From a virus: a DNA stretch of 64,000 nt. The position numbers and the translations under genes were made by a program. The notes under the pieces were generated by a model. That model did no database searches and was not told where the DNA came from. It saw only the letters and a program-made list of their open reading frames with translations. Numbering within the stretch: position 1 is the first letter of the stretch; each line of letters starts with the position of its first letter. Below are positions 18,805 through 29,141 of this stretch, one piece after another. The stretch is from IMG/VR virus record IMGVR_UViG_3300006341_000010, positions 1 to 64,000 of that record. One strand, 5' to 3'.

Positions 18805-19188
18805 TTACATAATTAAAGTATATTTAGATCTATTCCCGCCTACACCTGAGCCTACATTGTTACATGTTACCCTTAATGAGGTTTCAAAGGGAATCTGAAG
18901 ACCGTACTTAACCTGAGAACCTTCGTTTTCTATAACACCAAAGGCTCTCTGTAAATGATATACAGTGCCTGTCATAGTGACACCATCACACGTTATTGTT
19001 ACGTTATAAGTATAATTATTATTATTAACAATCATACCAAAGAGTCCTTTACCTGCAACATTAACAAGGTCCCCAGTAGTTGAGAAAGATTCATTATTAG
19101 TAACAGTTCGGGTTCCTGCTTCTAGTAGGTCTGATAGGTATGTAGCGCCTCCAGATCCTAAGAATTTATCTACGTTTATAATTGCCAT
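18805..19188 (-). CDS. Putative tail-fibre associated protein, 127 aa
   Basis: Beta-rich small protein (MAIINVDKFLGSGGATYLSD... NRSKYTLIM) encoded 12 bases after the 962-residue fibre. The repeated NNNYTYNVTITCDG region suggests strands and loops of a capping or adhesin tip domain. Its MAIIN start resembles the start of the 148-residue protein on the other side of the fibre. Function inferred. Confidence 0.5.
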   Translation of the reverse strand: MAIINVDKFLGSGGATYLSDLLEAGTRTVTNNESFSTTGDLVNVAGKGLFGMIVNNNNYTYNVTITCDGVTMTGTVYHLQRAFGVIENEGSQVKYGLQIPFETSLRVTCNNVGSGVGGNRSKYTLIM

Positions 19189-19200
19189 ATTTATTCCTCC

Positions 19201-22089
19201 TTATGAGAATGAGACCATGCAAGATACCTGATCATAGAAGTAGATCCTAACAATACCCGGCTTGGTTAGTAATAATTGATCACCAATTCCATAGTGTGTG
19301 CCATCAGGTACATACATGCTTCCTCCTATTGAATTCTCAATTAGTAAGCCTGTGCTAGGGTTATGACTTGAAATAGTAATAACATCACCTGTTGTAAACC
19401 CTGGCTGTAGTTTGATGGTATCACCAGCAGCACTCCATATCTGTAAGTCAGGATCAGTACCGCTATTTGCCCTACTTACTAGCCAATCACTGCCATTACC
19501 ATGACGATAGCTTACAGCTTTCTGAGAAGTCTTAGCCCTCATCCAATTAGCTACAGATGCTTTATCAGCAGTGGCTCGATTATAGTTATCAGAAGCTGCC
19601 TCATTCCTAAACATAATAGCAGCAGTGTCACCTATAAATGCATCGTTAGGATAAGAAGATCTAATTAGCCGACAACTTAAATCACCCTGCCCATCCCTCA
19701 AGGGCACAGTGTCATTAGTACCATAGTAACTTGTAGTATAACCATTAAGTAAACTAGAGTCAGCAGCTTTTTCAGTTTTCCCTAACTTACTATCATTAAG
19801 AGTCTTACCTGCTCCTGCTGATAGGGCTTGAGTGGAGCTACTGGTCGTTAGGTTATCAACTACATCACTCTGTAAGAGATACTTATCCTCTAAGCTTACT
19901 TCATTCTCTTTAAGCTCCTTAGCACTCAAGTAGTTCTTAGTGACCCTAACTACTTCTACTGGAATTACGTTAGCGTCCTTAACAGCGTCAGTTGTTTCAG
20001 CAGTGAAGTACATAAGATGTACAGGATTTAGGCCTTCGTTAGTAACAGTACTAATGAAAGCACCTCTGCCATCTTCTGTTGCTTTCCAAGCAGTACCATC
20101 ATAATATGCACCTAATGCTTTAATCAAAGTACCAGTACCATCAAGGATCCACTCAGACGCTCTACCATTATCAAGGAAGTAACCGTCATCGAAGTGTGCT
20201 AGGTTCTTACCGCCTACAGTTAACCTAGGGATTGAAGTTCCCGGAGGTGGTGGGTTAACAGATGAATAAACTTCTGAGGCAGCTACACCACCTACAGCTT
20301 GAGCATCATTAGATGTAATAGGCCATGTACCACCAAAGTTAGTAGAGTCTACCTGTAGCTGTAAAGAGCTATCGGAAACATGCCAACCAATGTGGATCTT
20401 ATTGCTTCCTTGGTTAGTACCACCACCTTGCTCGATTGGTTGATAACCTAAGCGGCTTACGATGTTTGTATAGTAGCTAGGCAGTTGACCGTCTAAACGA
20501 TCAGAGTCATATGCGGTATCAGTATTAGATATAGCATCAGTGATACCATAACCAGCTAAGGTATAAGGTTTACCTGTGACTTCTGACCAGTCACTCCTAG
20601 GCATTTCAATCCAGTCAGCATTCTTCCTAACGTAAATCAAATCATCCTGAGGGTTCTCAGGGACATAACCTGCACCTACGGAAGGTAAGTTAGCAAGCTT
20701 AGCTAGGTTAGTGTCATCAACAAAATTAATGTTCGATGTTGAGTTTACTGTATTGATTAGCTCTGGGCCTGAAGCCTTGAAGTCCGCATAGCCTTTAGCA
20801 GCTTGTTGTGTTACTAGTAATCTATCAGAGTCAGCAGCCATAGATCTATCGTTAGATACTACAGAACCTTTAACACCAAGGTTATCAATCTCTAATAAGT
20901 TACCTGATTCTTGGTCACCAATCTTAGGTATTAAAGCACCACCTGCTAAAGTACCGTCATGGTTGTGACCTGTTGATTCATGGAAAGCTCGGGCTAGCTG
21001 ATCGAACTCTAGGTTACCGTGATCCGCTAGGATTACATCACCATCCATGAAGGAAGCTTGTCTTGTATAACCTTCCACTTCTCCACTACCTCCTATAATT
21101 AAGTTAACGTTGTAAGGTTGTATCTTAGCGCTAACGTGTGTTGTTTCAATTAAGTTGAAATCAGTAAATGTTATAGTAGCATCATAACTAGTACCTCTGC
21201 CAACAACCGTTTGGACAAAAGATCCTAGGTTAGGGTTAGCTACTAAGTAAGGTGAATCTGATTTAACTTGGAAGTTCTTCTGGTCTTTAGCTACAAATAG
21301 GTCATCTTCATTAGTGATCTCTATGTCTTCAGCAGCTGAGTCAGTAGCATTGCCACTATTAGAAGTAACCAAAGCGTCAACATACTCAAAACCATTTGAT
21401 GTTTGTTTAAATTTAGTTAAAGATATATTGTTTTCTATCTCAGCCCTACAACCACCAAAGACTTTAATACCACTAAATCCATCTCTCTCAGAACTAGCAT
21501 CATACACTATGTTGTTCTTGACTTTAACATTAGGGAGACTGTGAGGAGGTAAGTTGTTATATACTTTAATCCCTTCCCTTGCAGCCCCGTAGCATACGTT
21601 AGCTTCAATGTTAATATCAACTGTTTCTTCATGAGTTATGATGTCAATGTTAGAAGCACCTACCCACTCAGTATCGGACTCATTGCCGATAGATTCAAAG
21701 AAGTTCTCGTGGATATCTATATCTAAGTTTAAGATGTTATCAGTTAGACGTGGACCTTCACCCTTATGTCTAAAGATGAATCCTGTAAGCTCTATAGGTT
21801 TCTTATTGCTAGGTGATTGACCTGAAGCTATAGAGAATACAATTGATTCATCAGACTGGAAGGTTAAGGTAGTAATTGCTTGTTGGTCATATACCCCATT
21901 GAATGCATTGTCCGCTTGGATCCTTAGGCCGTTAGGCCATTGACCAACAATGTTTAATCTCTGAGTGAATGCCTCACTATCTTTTACGATAGCTACAGCG
22001 GTACTACCTAAGTCTACATCCCTGACAGCATCTATCCATAACTGTAGGCTACCATAGGTATTACCATTGTTAGGACAATATACAGCCAT
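19201..22089 (-). CDS. Tail fibre protein with beta-helix and T4-gp37-like repeats
   Basis: 962 residues. N-terminal ~330 residues form Asn/Asp/Ile-rich repeats expected of a right-handed beta-helix (VNIEANVCYGAAREGIKVYN). The middle carries fibre-type repeats: WSEVTGKPYTLAGYGITDA is the shaft motif seen in T4 gp37-like and lambda Stf-like fibres. The C-terminal ~300 residues resemble a receptor-binding head ending YFYDQVSCMVSFS. With the 1344-residue spike the phage has two distinct adsorption proteins. Confidence 0.75.
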   Translation of the reverse strand: MAVYCPNNGNTYGSLQLWIDAVRDVDLGSTAVAIVKDSEAFTQRLNIVGQWPNGLRIQADNAFNGVYDQQAITTLTFQSDESIVFSIASGQSPSNKKPIELTGFIFRHKGEGPRLTDNILNLDIDIHENFFESIGNESDTEWVGASNIDIITHEETVDINIEANVCYGAAREGIKVYNNLPPHSLPNVKVKNNIVYDASSERDGFSGIKVFGGCRAEIENNISLTKFKQTSNGFEYVDALVTSNSGNATDSAAEDIEITNEDDLFVAKDQKNFQVKSDSPYLVANPNLGSFVQTVVGRGTSYDATITFTDFNLIETTHVSAKIQPYNVNLIIGGSGEVEGYTRQASFMDGDVILADHGNLEFDQLARAFHESTGHNHDGTLAGGALIPKIGDQESGNLLEIDNLGVKGSVVSNDRSMAADSDRLLVTQQAAKGYADFKASGPELINTVNSTSNINFVDDTNLAKLANLPSVGAGYVPENPQDDLIYVRKNADWIEMPRSDWSEVTGKPYTLAGYGITDAISNTDTAYDSDRLDGQLPSYYTNIVSRLGYQPIEQGGGTNQGSNKIHIGWHVSDSSLQLQVDSTNFGGTWPITSNDAQAVGGVAASEVYSSVNPPPPGTSIPRLTVGGKNLAHFDDGYFLDNGRASEWILDGTGTLIKALGAYYDGTAWKATEDGRGAFISTVTNEGLNPVHLMYFTAETTDAVKDANVIPVEVVRVTKNYLSAKELKENEVSLEDKYLLQSDVVDNLTTSSSTQALSAGAGKTLNDSKLGKTEKAADSSLLNGYTTSYYGTNDTVPLRDGQGDLSCRLIRSSYPNDAFIGDTAAIMFRNEAASDNYNRATADKASVANWMRAKTSQKAVSYRHGNGSDWLVSRANSGTDPDLQIWSAAGDTIKLQPGFTTGDVITISSHNPSTGLLIENSIGGSMYVPDGTHYGIGDQLLLTKPGIVRIYFYDQVSCMVSFS

Positions 22090-22100
22090 TGATTACCTCC

Positions 22101-22547
22101 TTAGAATGCTAGGTCGTAAATACCAGCTACGTTGAATGATACAGTGATATCACCCGCACGTAAAGATAAAGGTTGACCTCCAGACTTAAGGTCGATAAAA
22201 CCAATAGCCCTGCCTGATGTAGCATTTATGATAACAGCTGTTGCAATATCCTGAGGACCATTAGCATCTACTGCCCACGTTACATCTGTTAAGTCTAGGA
22301 CTGCTCGGTTGTTAGGGCTGATTGAGTGGACCCAACTAGCAGCAGACACTTTACCTCCTGCTGTGTAACCTGAACCTGACACTTCGTTAGCAGAGATAAC
22401 ATTATCACTTAAGTCTGTAGCGTCCCTACTTGGTGTATTAGTAATTAACTTAACCCTAATCTCATCAGACTCAAAGTTATGCTTACCAGTCCCTAGGTCC
22501 TGAGGGTGTCTATAAAAAATATTAACTGGTGAATTAATAATTGCCAT
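22101..22547 (-). CDS. Tail-associated structural protein, 148 aa
   Basis: Beta-sandwich-like composition (KHNFESDEIRVKLITNTPSR ... ITVSFNVAGIYDLAF) with repeated short strands. The pattern PVNIFYRHPQDLGTGKHNFESD is reminiscent of small tail proteins between hub and fibre genes in podoviruses. Lies 11 bases before the fibre gene and one base after the 540-residue protein. Confidence 0.55.
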   Translation of the reverse strand: MAIINSPVNIFYRHPQDLGTGKHNFESDEIRVKLITNTPSRDATDLSDNVISANEVSGSGYTAGGKVSAASWVHSISPNNRAVLDLTDVTWAVDANGPQDIATAVIINATSGRAIGFIDLKSGGQPLSLRAGDITVSFNVAGIYDLAF

Positions 22548-22548
22548 A

Positions 22549-24171
22549 TTAAATTCTTCCTCCTGTTATGAAATATAAATCAAACCCTTGAATACTAAAA
22601 GGGTCATTGTGTTTACCTGAAGGGAATATCCTGAGTGCAGCAGTTTTCCCTGATCCTTCAGTTAACGTAGATACTACCGGATTCCGTGTCGAACCAAACT
22701 TAACATTATTAGTATTATATCTTGCTTGTCTATAAACAGCAGGGGTTGCTATGTCTCCTGAGTTATACGGAAGGGGCTGATAGGCCTGAGGGCTCTCGTA
22801 GTCATACTTAACTTGGATGTTAAAGTTAGTCTCACCTTCGGGCTTTAGGTACGTTATGATCTTATGTAAGTTCTTCCTAAATGCTGCATCACCCATATCG
22901 AAGTAAGGGGTTTGGAATAGGAAGGGGATCTCTCTCCCATCAAAGTCACCACCCTCATTGTGAAAGTAAATACCTCCAGTGAAGTTACCTGATACAGTCC
23001 TCTCTACTCCCTTGTAATATCCGTTATCAATAGCAGATACTTCAAGTCCCCTGAGCTCTGAGAACTGAGGCATGATACCACCTTCCTCATAACCTAGATA
23101 CATAATGAAACCATATGTCGGTAAGTTAACATCGGGCTTAGCTTTCATAAACAATCTATATTGGGAACTATTCCTTATGACTACTGATCTTATATCATAA
23201 CCATCATGGTTCCTTACGATCTCTCGGATCTTGGAGTTGATGTCTGATGATAAGATATTGATATTGATGTCACCTATCCTTTGAGTTGCTGATAGAGTCC
23301 TTAGGCCATCAGGCGCTAGGAACACTAAGTCACCACCAATCTCTTGAATAGAGTTACCATCAACACAGCCTATCCTTTCAGTTACCTGTTCCCTTAGTGG
23401 GTTACCTGATTCTATCCCCGTGACCTTGTGGATAGTGTCTCGGCAGAATACATATAAGGTTCCCCTGAACATCTTTATCCCTACTACTTCATCATTGAAT
23501 CCTATAGCACCAGCATTAGCTCCTTCGAAGTTATCGGGCTTTAAGATGTCAGAGTAGTAGATCTCAGTAGGTGCATCTCTCATCCCTGCAATAACAAACT
23601 GATCTTTAAACTTCTCACAATACTTAGCACCTATCATTGTCCCTGTTTCTAAGTTCAGTTCCTTATATAAGAACTTAGCATTGTCCATTGAGTCTCCAGT
23701 CACTACAGCATAGAAAGGTTTACAGTTATCAGATACACCACATATAATTTTCTTAGTACCTTGATTGAATACCCTAAACTGATAGTGACCTGAGTTCTCC
23801 CTAGGGATTATAGGGGCTATGTTTAATTCATTCAATGTAATACCATCTGGTTCATTAACATAGTCAATAGATCTATTCAACAAAGCAAACTCAATACCAT
23901 CGAAGGTGAAGTATAAGTTAGATGACTTACCAATAAGGAAGCCATCATTATAGATCTTTAACCCATCAATAGAACTAGCACCACCAGCAGGGACTTCACC
24001 ATTACCTAGCTTTGTGTAACCGCTAATCCTACGGTAACCGCCATCTACTGCTGGTTCAAAGTTAACTAGCTCAACAGCCCACCCCGGTTTCTTAAGTAAC
24101 TCTTGGGTGTTTGATGTTAAGTCTAATCCACCACGACAGGAGATAGGGAATGTTTGTTCCTTTATCGCCAT
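22549..24171 (-). CDS. Tail hub / stabilisation protein, 540 aa (P22 gp10-like position)
   Basis: A beta-propeller-like tail hub: the start KEQTFPISCRGGLDLTSNTQELLKKPGWAVELVNFEP is the pattern of podovirus tail proteins that form the nozzle below the portal, followed by blade-like repeats (GLKIYNDGFLIGKSSNLYFT, FLAPDGLRTLSATQR). The C-terminus contains FFITGGRI-type strands. Overlaps the 236-residue tail protein by 10 bases. Role is assigned from pattern and gene order. Confidence 0.7.
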   Translation of the reverse strand: MAIKEQTFPISCRGGLDLTSNTQELLKKPGWAVELVNFEPAVDGGYRRISGYTKLGNGEVPAGGASSIDGLKIYNDGFLIGKSSNLYFTFDGIEFALLNRSIDYVNEPDGITLNELNIAPIIPRENSGHYQFRVFNQGTKKIICGVSDNCKPFYAVVTGDSMDNAKFLYKELNLETGTMIGAKYCEKFKDQFVIAGMRDAPTEIYYSDILKPDNFEGANAGAIGFNDEVVGIKMFRGTLYVFCRDTIHKVTGIESGNPLREQVTERIGCVDGNSIQEIGGDLVFLAPDGLRTLSATQRIGDININILSSDINSKIREIVRNHDGYDIRSVVIRNSSQYRLFMKAKPDVNLPTYGFIMYLGYEEGGIMPQFSELRGLEVSAIDNGYYKGVERTVSGNFTGGIYFHNEGGDFDGREIPFLFQTPYFDMGDAAFRKNLHKIITYLKPEGETNFNIQVKYDYESPQAYQPLPYNSGDIATPAVYRQARYNTNNVKFGSTRNPVVSTLTEGSGKTAALRIFPSGKHNDPFSIQGFDLYFITGGRI

Positions 24172-24872
24172 CTTAACCTCTGTATAGATTGATTACCATA
24201 TACCCTCTTCATATCCTTAACTCCCCTTTCGAACTTTTGGAAGCTGAAGGTAGCTTGGTCAATGTTCTCTCTGAATCTCCATACATAATGACTAGCACCA
24301 TCAACTAATACATTAGAGAACTGCTCAGGTAAAGGGACTACAGTAACAGCAGATGTAAACCTAGCTGGTCTTTCCCATGCTCTATAGTTAATGTTGTATG
24401 TCTTATCACTAGGTACTGGGTGTATCCCTATAGACCTACCATCTGCTGATTGATATATTAAACTAGGTTCACCTTTAAGACCTTCGGTAGATCTCCTTTC
24501 TAAATAGTCTTGGTACTCAGGCCAACTTAAGATCCCTATGTCTAAACGGTTACCTGCTTCATCTGTTAGGTAGATATTATCCCAATCTACTAAGTCTTTA
24601 TATGGATCTGTAAGAGGGATCTCATATAGTTCTTGATCAAAGATAGTAGGTAGTTTATTAATACCTGATAAGATAGCTTGTGTTTGCTGTTGATCTTGTG
24701 CCTGTAACCAAGGCCACTTAGCCTCAGGGGTATTAACTATATCTAGGTAAGCTCGGTTGACTGCATTCTTTGCATAGAGGTGTAACCCTCGGGCTGAGTC
24801 TAGCTGGCTGGATGTAAGAGGAACTTCATTAACTTCATTTAATACTAAGTTAACATAATCTAAGAATGTCAT
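24162..24872 (-). CDS. Head-tail connector / tail tube protein A-like, 236 aa
   Basis: The start MTFLDYVNLVLNEVNEVPLT followed by a helical Ala/Asn segment and WPWLQAQ is characteristic of the T7 gp11 / phiEco32-like tail adaptor family, which docks on the portal dodecamer. Length (236) fits. Encoded directly after the major capsid gene and its terminator. Confidence 0.7.
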   Translation of the reverse strand: MTFLDYVNLVLNEVNEVPLTSSQLDSARGLHLYAKNAVNRAYLDIVNTPEAKWPWLQAQDQQQTQAILSGINKLPTIFDQELYEIPLTDPYKDLVDWDNIYLTDEAGNRLDIGILSWPEYQDYLERRSTEGLKGEPSLIYQSADGRSIGIHPVPSDKTYNINYRAWERPARFTSAVTVVPLPEQFSNVLVDGASHYVWRFRENIDQATFSFQKFERGVKDMKRVYGNQSIQRLRWR

Positions 24873-24890
24873 TTATCCTCCTTTAGATAA

Positions 24891-24920
24891 CAAAAAGGGC
24901 CTAGGGAAATCCCTAAGCCC
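24891..24920 (-). terminator. Terminator downstream of the major capsid gene
   Basis: On the minus strand GGGCTTAGGG pairs with CCCTAGGCCC around an ATTT loop and is followed by TTTTTGTT. It lies 25 bases after the capsid stop codon, and would limit expression of the tail genes relative to capsid. Confidence 0.8.
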
Positions 24921-24944
24921 TAAAGGTTTTAGCTATTAACTATA

Positions 24945-26039
24945 TTAAGCTACAGCTTCAAATGCTACGTAACCACCTACTAATGCATCTTCACGTACCA
25001 TAGCACGACCGAATACATGTAAGCCACGAACTACATCAGCGAATGTCTTCTGTGAACGATACTTCTCAGTCTTAACGATTGAGTTAGCAGTAGCAACAGC
25101 AGACTTATGACCAGCGATCAAGAAGTGTGTTGCATCGCCAGCACTAGCAGCAGTAAGCTTAGGAGCGTTGTTAGTCTTATAGACCTTGAAGCCGCGAATG
25201 TCTTCAGCTACTAAACCATTACGTAGAGTGTTTGGACCTGAACCGTAGTCCATGTTCATTAACTTAGAATCTACGCGAGATAGTTGCTCAACGAACTCAG
25301 GTGGAACAACAATGTAACGACCTTCTTCTGGTACGTCTAGCTTATCTAGGTATAGAGCAAGCTGTGACATATAGTTAAGCGGATCAATAGTACCTGAAGT
25401 ACCTTTAACACCTAGTTTATAAGTGTTAGCTGCTTTAACTAATTCAGTCTCTACCTTAGCAGCAGTATCCGCTGAAGCTAATGCTGTAGGCTGTGCTACT
25501 TTACGGACTAAGATACCATTGTAAGCTGCACTAGATGCTCGGTTATCCGACTGGATCTTAAGCATTGTATCTTTGAAGTAAGTCAATACGTTTACATCAT
25601 ATGCCATCTTCATGTTGTATGTAGCTGCATTAGATGCTAACTGTTCCCAGTTTACGTGAGCTAGCTTAGTTTCAATGTCATCAATCTGGAATTGGAACTT
25701 GTAAGCTTGGTCAAGTACTAGCGTGTGTTCGCTATCTTGGAAATCAGTTGAAGTAATTTCTTCACCACGAGAGTAGCTTGAGATAGCAATCTGTGGTTCT
25801 TTGATGATTCGAACAGAGTCACCGAAGTTAGAAATCTCACCGAAGTAATCAGTGTTGGTAATTGCTTCTGCTACTGACTCACGACGGAATCGCATAAGTA
25901 CTGTCTTCGAAAAGATCTCTGGTACCCATACTGGATCAGTACCATTGCCCGCAGGGCCTTTAAGATCTGTAGTACTTGAACCGTAAAAATGACTCTGAGT
26001 TGCCGTTTGAGTTGGAAGCGAACCGTATAAACCTGCCAT
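24945..26039 (-). CDS. Major capsid protein
   Basis: 364 residues in the classic capsid position: after portal and scaffold, before tail adaptor, with its own terminator. The N-terminal region (VWVPEIFSKTVLMRFRRESV), NFGDSVRIIKEP and TDFQDSEHTLVLDQAYKFQFQIDD show the HK97-fold E-loop/P-domain pattern of podovirus capsids. Codon usage (many GCT, GTA, CGT; fewer AGG) looks tuned for high expression. Start ATG at 26039 has a GGAG site. Confidence 0.85.
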   Translation of the reverse strand: MAGLYGSLPTQTATQSHFYGSSTTDLKGPAGNGTDPVWVPEIFSKTVLMRFRRESVAEAITNTDYFGEISNFGDSVRIIKEPQIAISSYSRGEEITSTDFQDSEHTLVLDQAYKFQFQIDDIETKLAHVNWEQLASNAATYNMKMAYDVNVLTYFKDTMLKIQSDNRASSAAYNGILVRKVAQPTALASADTAAKVETELVKAANTYKLGVKGTSGTIDPLNYMSQLALYLDKLDVPEEGRYIVVPPEFVEQLSRVDSKLMNMDYGSGPNTLRNGLVAEDIRGFKVYKTNNAPKLTAASAGDATHFLIAGHKSAVATANSIVKTEKYRSQKTFADVVRGLHVFGRAMVREDALVGGYVAFEAVA

Positions 26040-26065
26040 ATTATAAATCTCCTTTATTTATTTAG

Positions 26066-26785
26066 TTATCGTACCATGCCAGCAGCATATGCTTTCATGA
26101 TATCATCATAATTAGCCTCATATTCAGCAGTACTCATCTTTTCGATTTGTTCTCGTGAGTATGCTTTAATGCCTTCAGTACCTGTAGGCGTTGGGGCTCC
26201 GCTATTAACATTAACTGCCTGTGCTGCGGGATCTACAGTAGGCTGGGCTGTAATAGGTTGTTGTTGTTGAGCTTGGGTTGCCAAGAAGTTCTTATAGAAC
26301 GTTAGGGCCCTGATAGGTTTGCTTGGATCTAGTTCCTCAGCTAACCAACTTGATAAACCTTCTGCTTCTGCCCAAGCTTTAAAGTTATCATCATTAGCAT
26401 ACTGAACGAAATCTGGATGTGCTTTCTGCAATTCCGCAACAGCAGCTTGGCGTTTAGCTTCGTGTAGTTCTGTCTGTAAAGGTTTGATTTGATCTTGAAC
26501 CATCATGTGTGCAACGGTCTCGATAGTACCGAAGTGTTCTGGGTTACGAGCTTTGAAGTCTTCAAGTTCTTCTTTAGTTCGTGGTAAGACAAATTCACCA
26601 GTCTTAGACTTAAGGTCACTTAGCTGTCGCTCTAAGTTGTTACGGGTCTTATCATGGTAGGACTGTAGGTCCTTGTAACGTTTCTCCCAATCTACATTAG
26701 GGGTATCCTGAATAGGGGCCTGTGCGTTAGGATCTTGAACACCAGTGTCTACGTTTGTAGGTTGGCCTTGGTTAAGTAAACTCAT
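26066..26785 (-). CDS. Capsid scaffolding protein
   Basis: 239 residues, hydrophilic and Gln/Pro-rich at both ends, with a central coiled coil (WEKRYKDLQSYHDKTRNNLE) and helical HPDFVQYANDDNFKAWAEAEG segment typical of phage scaffold proteins. Located immediately upstream of the major capsid gene. Scaffold directs procapsid assembly and then leaves or is degraded; no protease gene was identified nearby. Confidence 0.75.
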   Translation of the reverse strand: MSLLNQGQPTNVDTGVQDPNAQAPIQDTPNVDWEKRYKDLQSYHDKTRNNLERQLSDLKSKTGEFVLPRTKEELEDFKARNPEHFGTIETVAHMMVQDQIKPLQTELHEAKRQAAVAELQKAHPDFVQYANDDNFKAWAEAEGLSSWLAEELDPSKPIRALTFYKNFLATQAQQQQPITAQPTVDPAAQAVNVNSGAPTPTGTEGIKAYSREQIEKMSTAEYEANYDDIMKAYAAGMVR

Positions 26786-26827
26786 AAAATAATTTCTCCT
26801 TATAAATAGTTCCCACTATGGGGTGTA

Positions 26828-27040
26828 CTATAGTTTCCTGATTTGTTCTGGTAAGTCTTTTAATTGAGTGATTAACTCTAACTTACCTTGAATCATATTG
26901 ATAGATCGAATGTCCCTTGAAGTCTTGAGACATTCTATTGTTTCATCTTCGATGAATTCGATGTAGTCTAATAACCTAGACCACTTAGCGTCATCGACCA
27001 CTAAGATCGACAAGCGCTTAATTAATTCTTGTTTAGTCAT
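26828..27040 (-). CDS. Small helical protein between portal and scaffold, 70 aa
   Basis: All-helical, starts MTKQELIKRLSILVVDDAKW, no domain recognised. Sits between portal and scaffold with normal spacing, so probably a head-assembly factor. A 42-base gap to the scaffold contains the sequence CCCACTATGGGG as a small dyad (around 26811-26822). Confidence 0.5.
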   Translation of the reverse strand: MTKQELIKRLSILVVDDAKWSRLLDYIEFIEDETIECLKTSRDIRSINMIQGKLELITQLKDLPEQIRKL

Positions 27041-27059
27041 ATATACCTCTTAATATAAA

Positions 27060-29141
27060 TTAAATTTGAGGAGGTTGTTCTCCTGTGACTCCCTCGGAAT
27101 TACCAGCTCCTGCGGTATTCCCTGTAAATCCTTGTTCACCTGCCATAGGTGCTTCAGGTCCTTGAGGGTTTGGCGCTTGGCCTCCAGCTTGTTGTCCCAT
27201 GGTTGCCTGTAGCTGAGCATAAGCCATAGCTTCTTCAGGGCTGTTAAGTATCTCCTCCGGTGAGATCTCCATTTGGACTGCTAGGTCCTTCACGATTGTT
27301 TGTAGGCGAATGAACGGGGCCAGTGCAGGGTTTGTGCTTAATTGTAAGAATGTCTGTAATTTAGCAGCCTTCCGTTCCTTAGAGATTAGGTTATGAGAAC
27401 CTAGAGCTTTAACTTCTAAGTCACCTTTGATCTCAGGGAATTCCTTAGTCTTGAACTGCATGTTCCATTGGAAGTATGCCTGACCAATTGGCTTTAACAG
27501 GTGGTCATCAATATTCCTAATTACATTCTTAATTGACATTGAAGCTGAGTCCATTAACATAGCTAAACCACTTGATGTCCTGCCTGTACCTGATACACCA
27601 GTTTGTCCATGTAAGATAGATTGAATACCTGTAGCTTCATCTGTCATCTGCCTGAACTGAGAGAACATCTGCATATTCTGTTGTGATACGTTAGGGATGT
27701 TGATAGCATTAACTGCTTGTCCCTGTGCACCAGCTTGTCGTTCAAAGATCTTACCGGGATATACTGTCATATCTTCGTTAGCTCGTAAGGCAGAGGTATC
27801 TACATCTAAGATAACATTACCAGATAGCATAGCATTCTCTACTGCTAGCCTAGCCATCCCATTCATTAATACTTGTAAGTCTTCCATTAGTTCTGGTACA
27901 CCTACACCGTATATTGAATATGGGTCTTGTTCATATGGGAATATAAAGTAAGGGATCCTTGAAGGTTGGAATGGATTGACATTAACCCTTAAGATCTCAT
28001 CACCACATACCCATGCATTAACTTGAACAGTGTTCATTGTAAAGTCTGGGATATCTAAACCAAATTCTTCCCTAGCCATCTTAGCATCCATGTAACCCCA
28101 ATACTCTAATACCTCATACAACTCATGCTCGTTCTCATAGTTTGCATCTGGACGTAGAGAAGTCTCAAAGGACCTAAGGGTGTAGTTACCAGACTCATAG
28201 CATAGTTTCTCAATTGCCATAACATTAAAGCCCGGCATGTTAGATAGGTTTCTAAGTTGACTCTTATTGAAACGATGACGTTCAACTATATAACTAATAT
28301 CTTCCTGACAGAAAGCATTAGGGTCAATATATAAATCCCACATAGATACAAAGTCTAAGCGGGGTTTAAGTTTATATTCTGTAACAGGGCCTTGGTTGCC
28401 ATAGGTTACTACAGGGCTATTCTCTGTGAAGGGTCCTTTCATTGCACCAGTACCTAGCATACATGCTTCATAGATAGCTTTCCTTAATGCAGTCTTAGCT
28501 TTAGTTTCCTCTAACTGATCGAAGATAGTCTTCTCCATCATCCTAGCTGCTTGCTTAGCTGGCTGTAACTGAGTACCTTGTCCTGTTATATCAATCCCTT
28601 CTTCGAACATCTCAGGATTTAACTTCTTAGAATAAGCTTCACCTAATACATCTTGCATGTCAGCTTGTGTAGTACCCGGTGCTAGTTCTGCACCATCACC
28701 TTCATAGCCTACATCCAAAGGATTCTGAGGACCTGCTGCTTCTTGTTGCTCTTGTTTAATGTGAGCAAACTCTGCAATACCATCAGGCCTTGTAGTCGCT
28801 TGGATCGAAAGGGGGAAGTTATCATTACCTAGTAAAGCTTCTGATACTTGAGAGTATGCTGCCTTAGTCTTAGTAGATGTAGTCCTTACATAGATTGATT
28901 TTAATTCTGAATCAGGACGTAAGCCTGACCCTTTATCTTCCCCTCGCATAGCTTTAACATTATCTAGCCATTGATTTTGTTTTGTATTCCTTGATCTATC
29001 AGCTTCTTCTAACTTATCTTTAATGAAAGCAACCAGTGGATTCACTGGCTGTCCTTCGAGTTCTTGTTCTAATAGATCTTTTTCTTTCTTATCTTCTAAC
29101 ATATGTCTCCTTAACTGAAGTAACCGTTGTATCTCTCCCAA
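27060..29141 (-). CDS. Portal (head-tail connecting) protein
   Basis: 693 residues. Order terminase, portal, scaffold, capsid is canonical. Motifs such as FVSMWDLYIDPNAFCQEDIS, PYFIFPYEQDPYSIYGVGVP and FRQMTDEATGIQSILHGQTG are characteristic of podovirus portals of the P22/phiEco32 type; the C-terminal Gly/Pro/Gln-rich tail is disordered. Forms the dodecameric DNA channel. Overlaps the terminase large gene by 31 bases. Confidence 0.88.
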   Translation of the reverse strand: MGEIQRLLQLRRHMLEDKKEKDLLEQELEGQPVNPLVAFIKDKLEEADRSRNTKQNQWLDNVKAMRGEDKGSGLRPDSELKSIYVRTTSTKTKAAYSQVSEALLGNDNFPLSIQATTRPDGIAEFAHIKQEQQEAAGPQNPLDVGYEGDGAELAPGTTQADMQDVLGEAYSKKLNPEMFEEGIDITGQGTQLQPAKQAARMMEKTIFDQLEETKAKTALRKAIYEACMLGTGAMKGPFTENSPVVTYGNQGPVTEYKLKPRLDFVSMWDLYIDPNAFCQEDISYIVERHRFNKSQLRNLSNMPGFNVMAIEKLCYESGNYTLRSFETSLRPDANYENEHELYEVLEYWGYMDAKMAREEFGLDIPDFTMNTVQVNAWVCGDEILRVNVNPFQPSRIPYFIFPYEQDPYSIYGVGVPELMEDLQVLMNGMARLAVENAMLSGNVILDVDTSALRANEDMTVYPGKIFERQAGAQGQAVNAINIPNVSQQNMQMFSQFRQMTDEATGIQSILHGQTGVSGTGRTSSGLAMLMDSASMSIKNVIRNIDDHLLKPIGQAYFQWNMQFKTKEFPEIKGDLEVKALGSHNLISKERKAAKLQTFLQLSTNPALAPFIRLQTIVKDLAVQMEISPEEILNSPEEAMAYAQLQATMGQQAGGQAPNPQGPEAPMAGEQGFTGNTAGAGNSEGVTGEQPPQI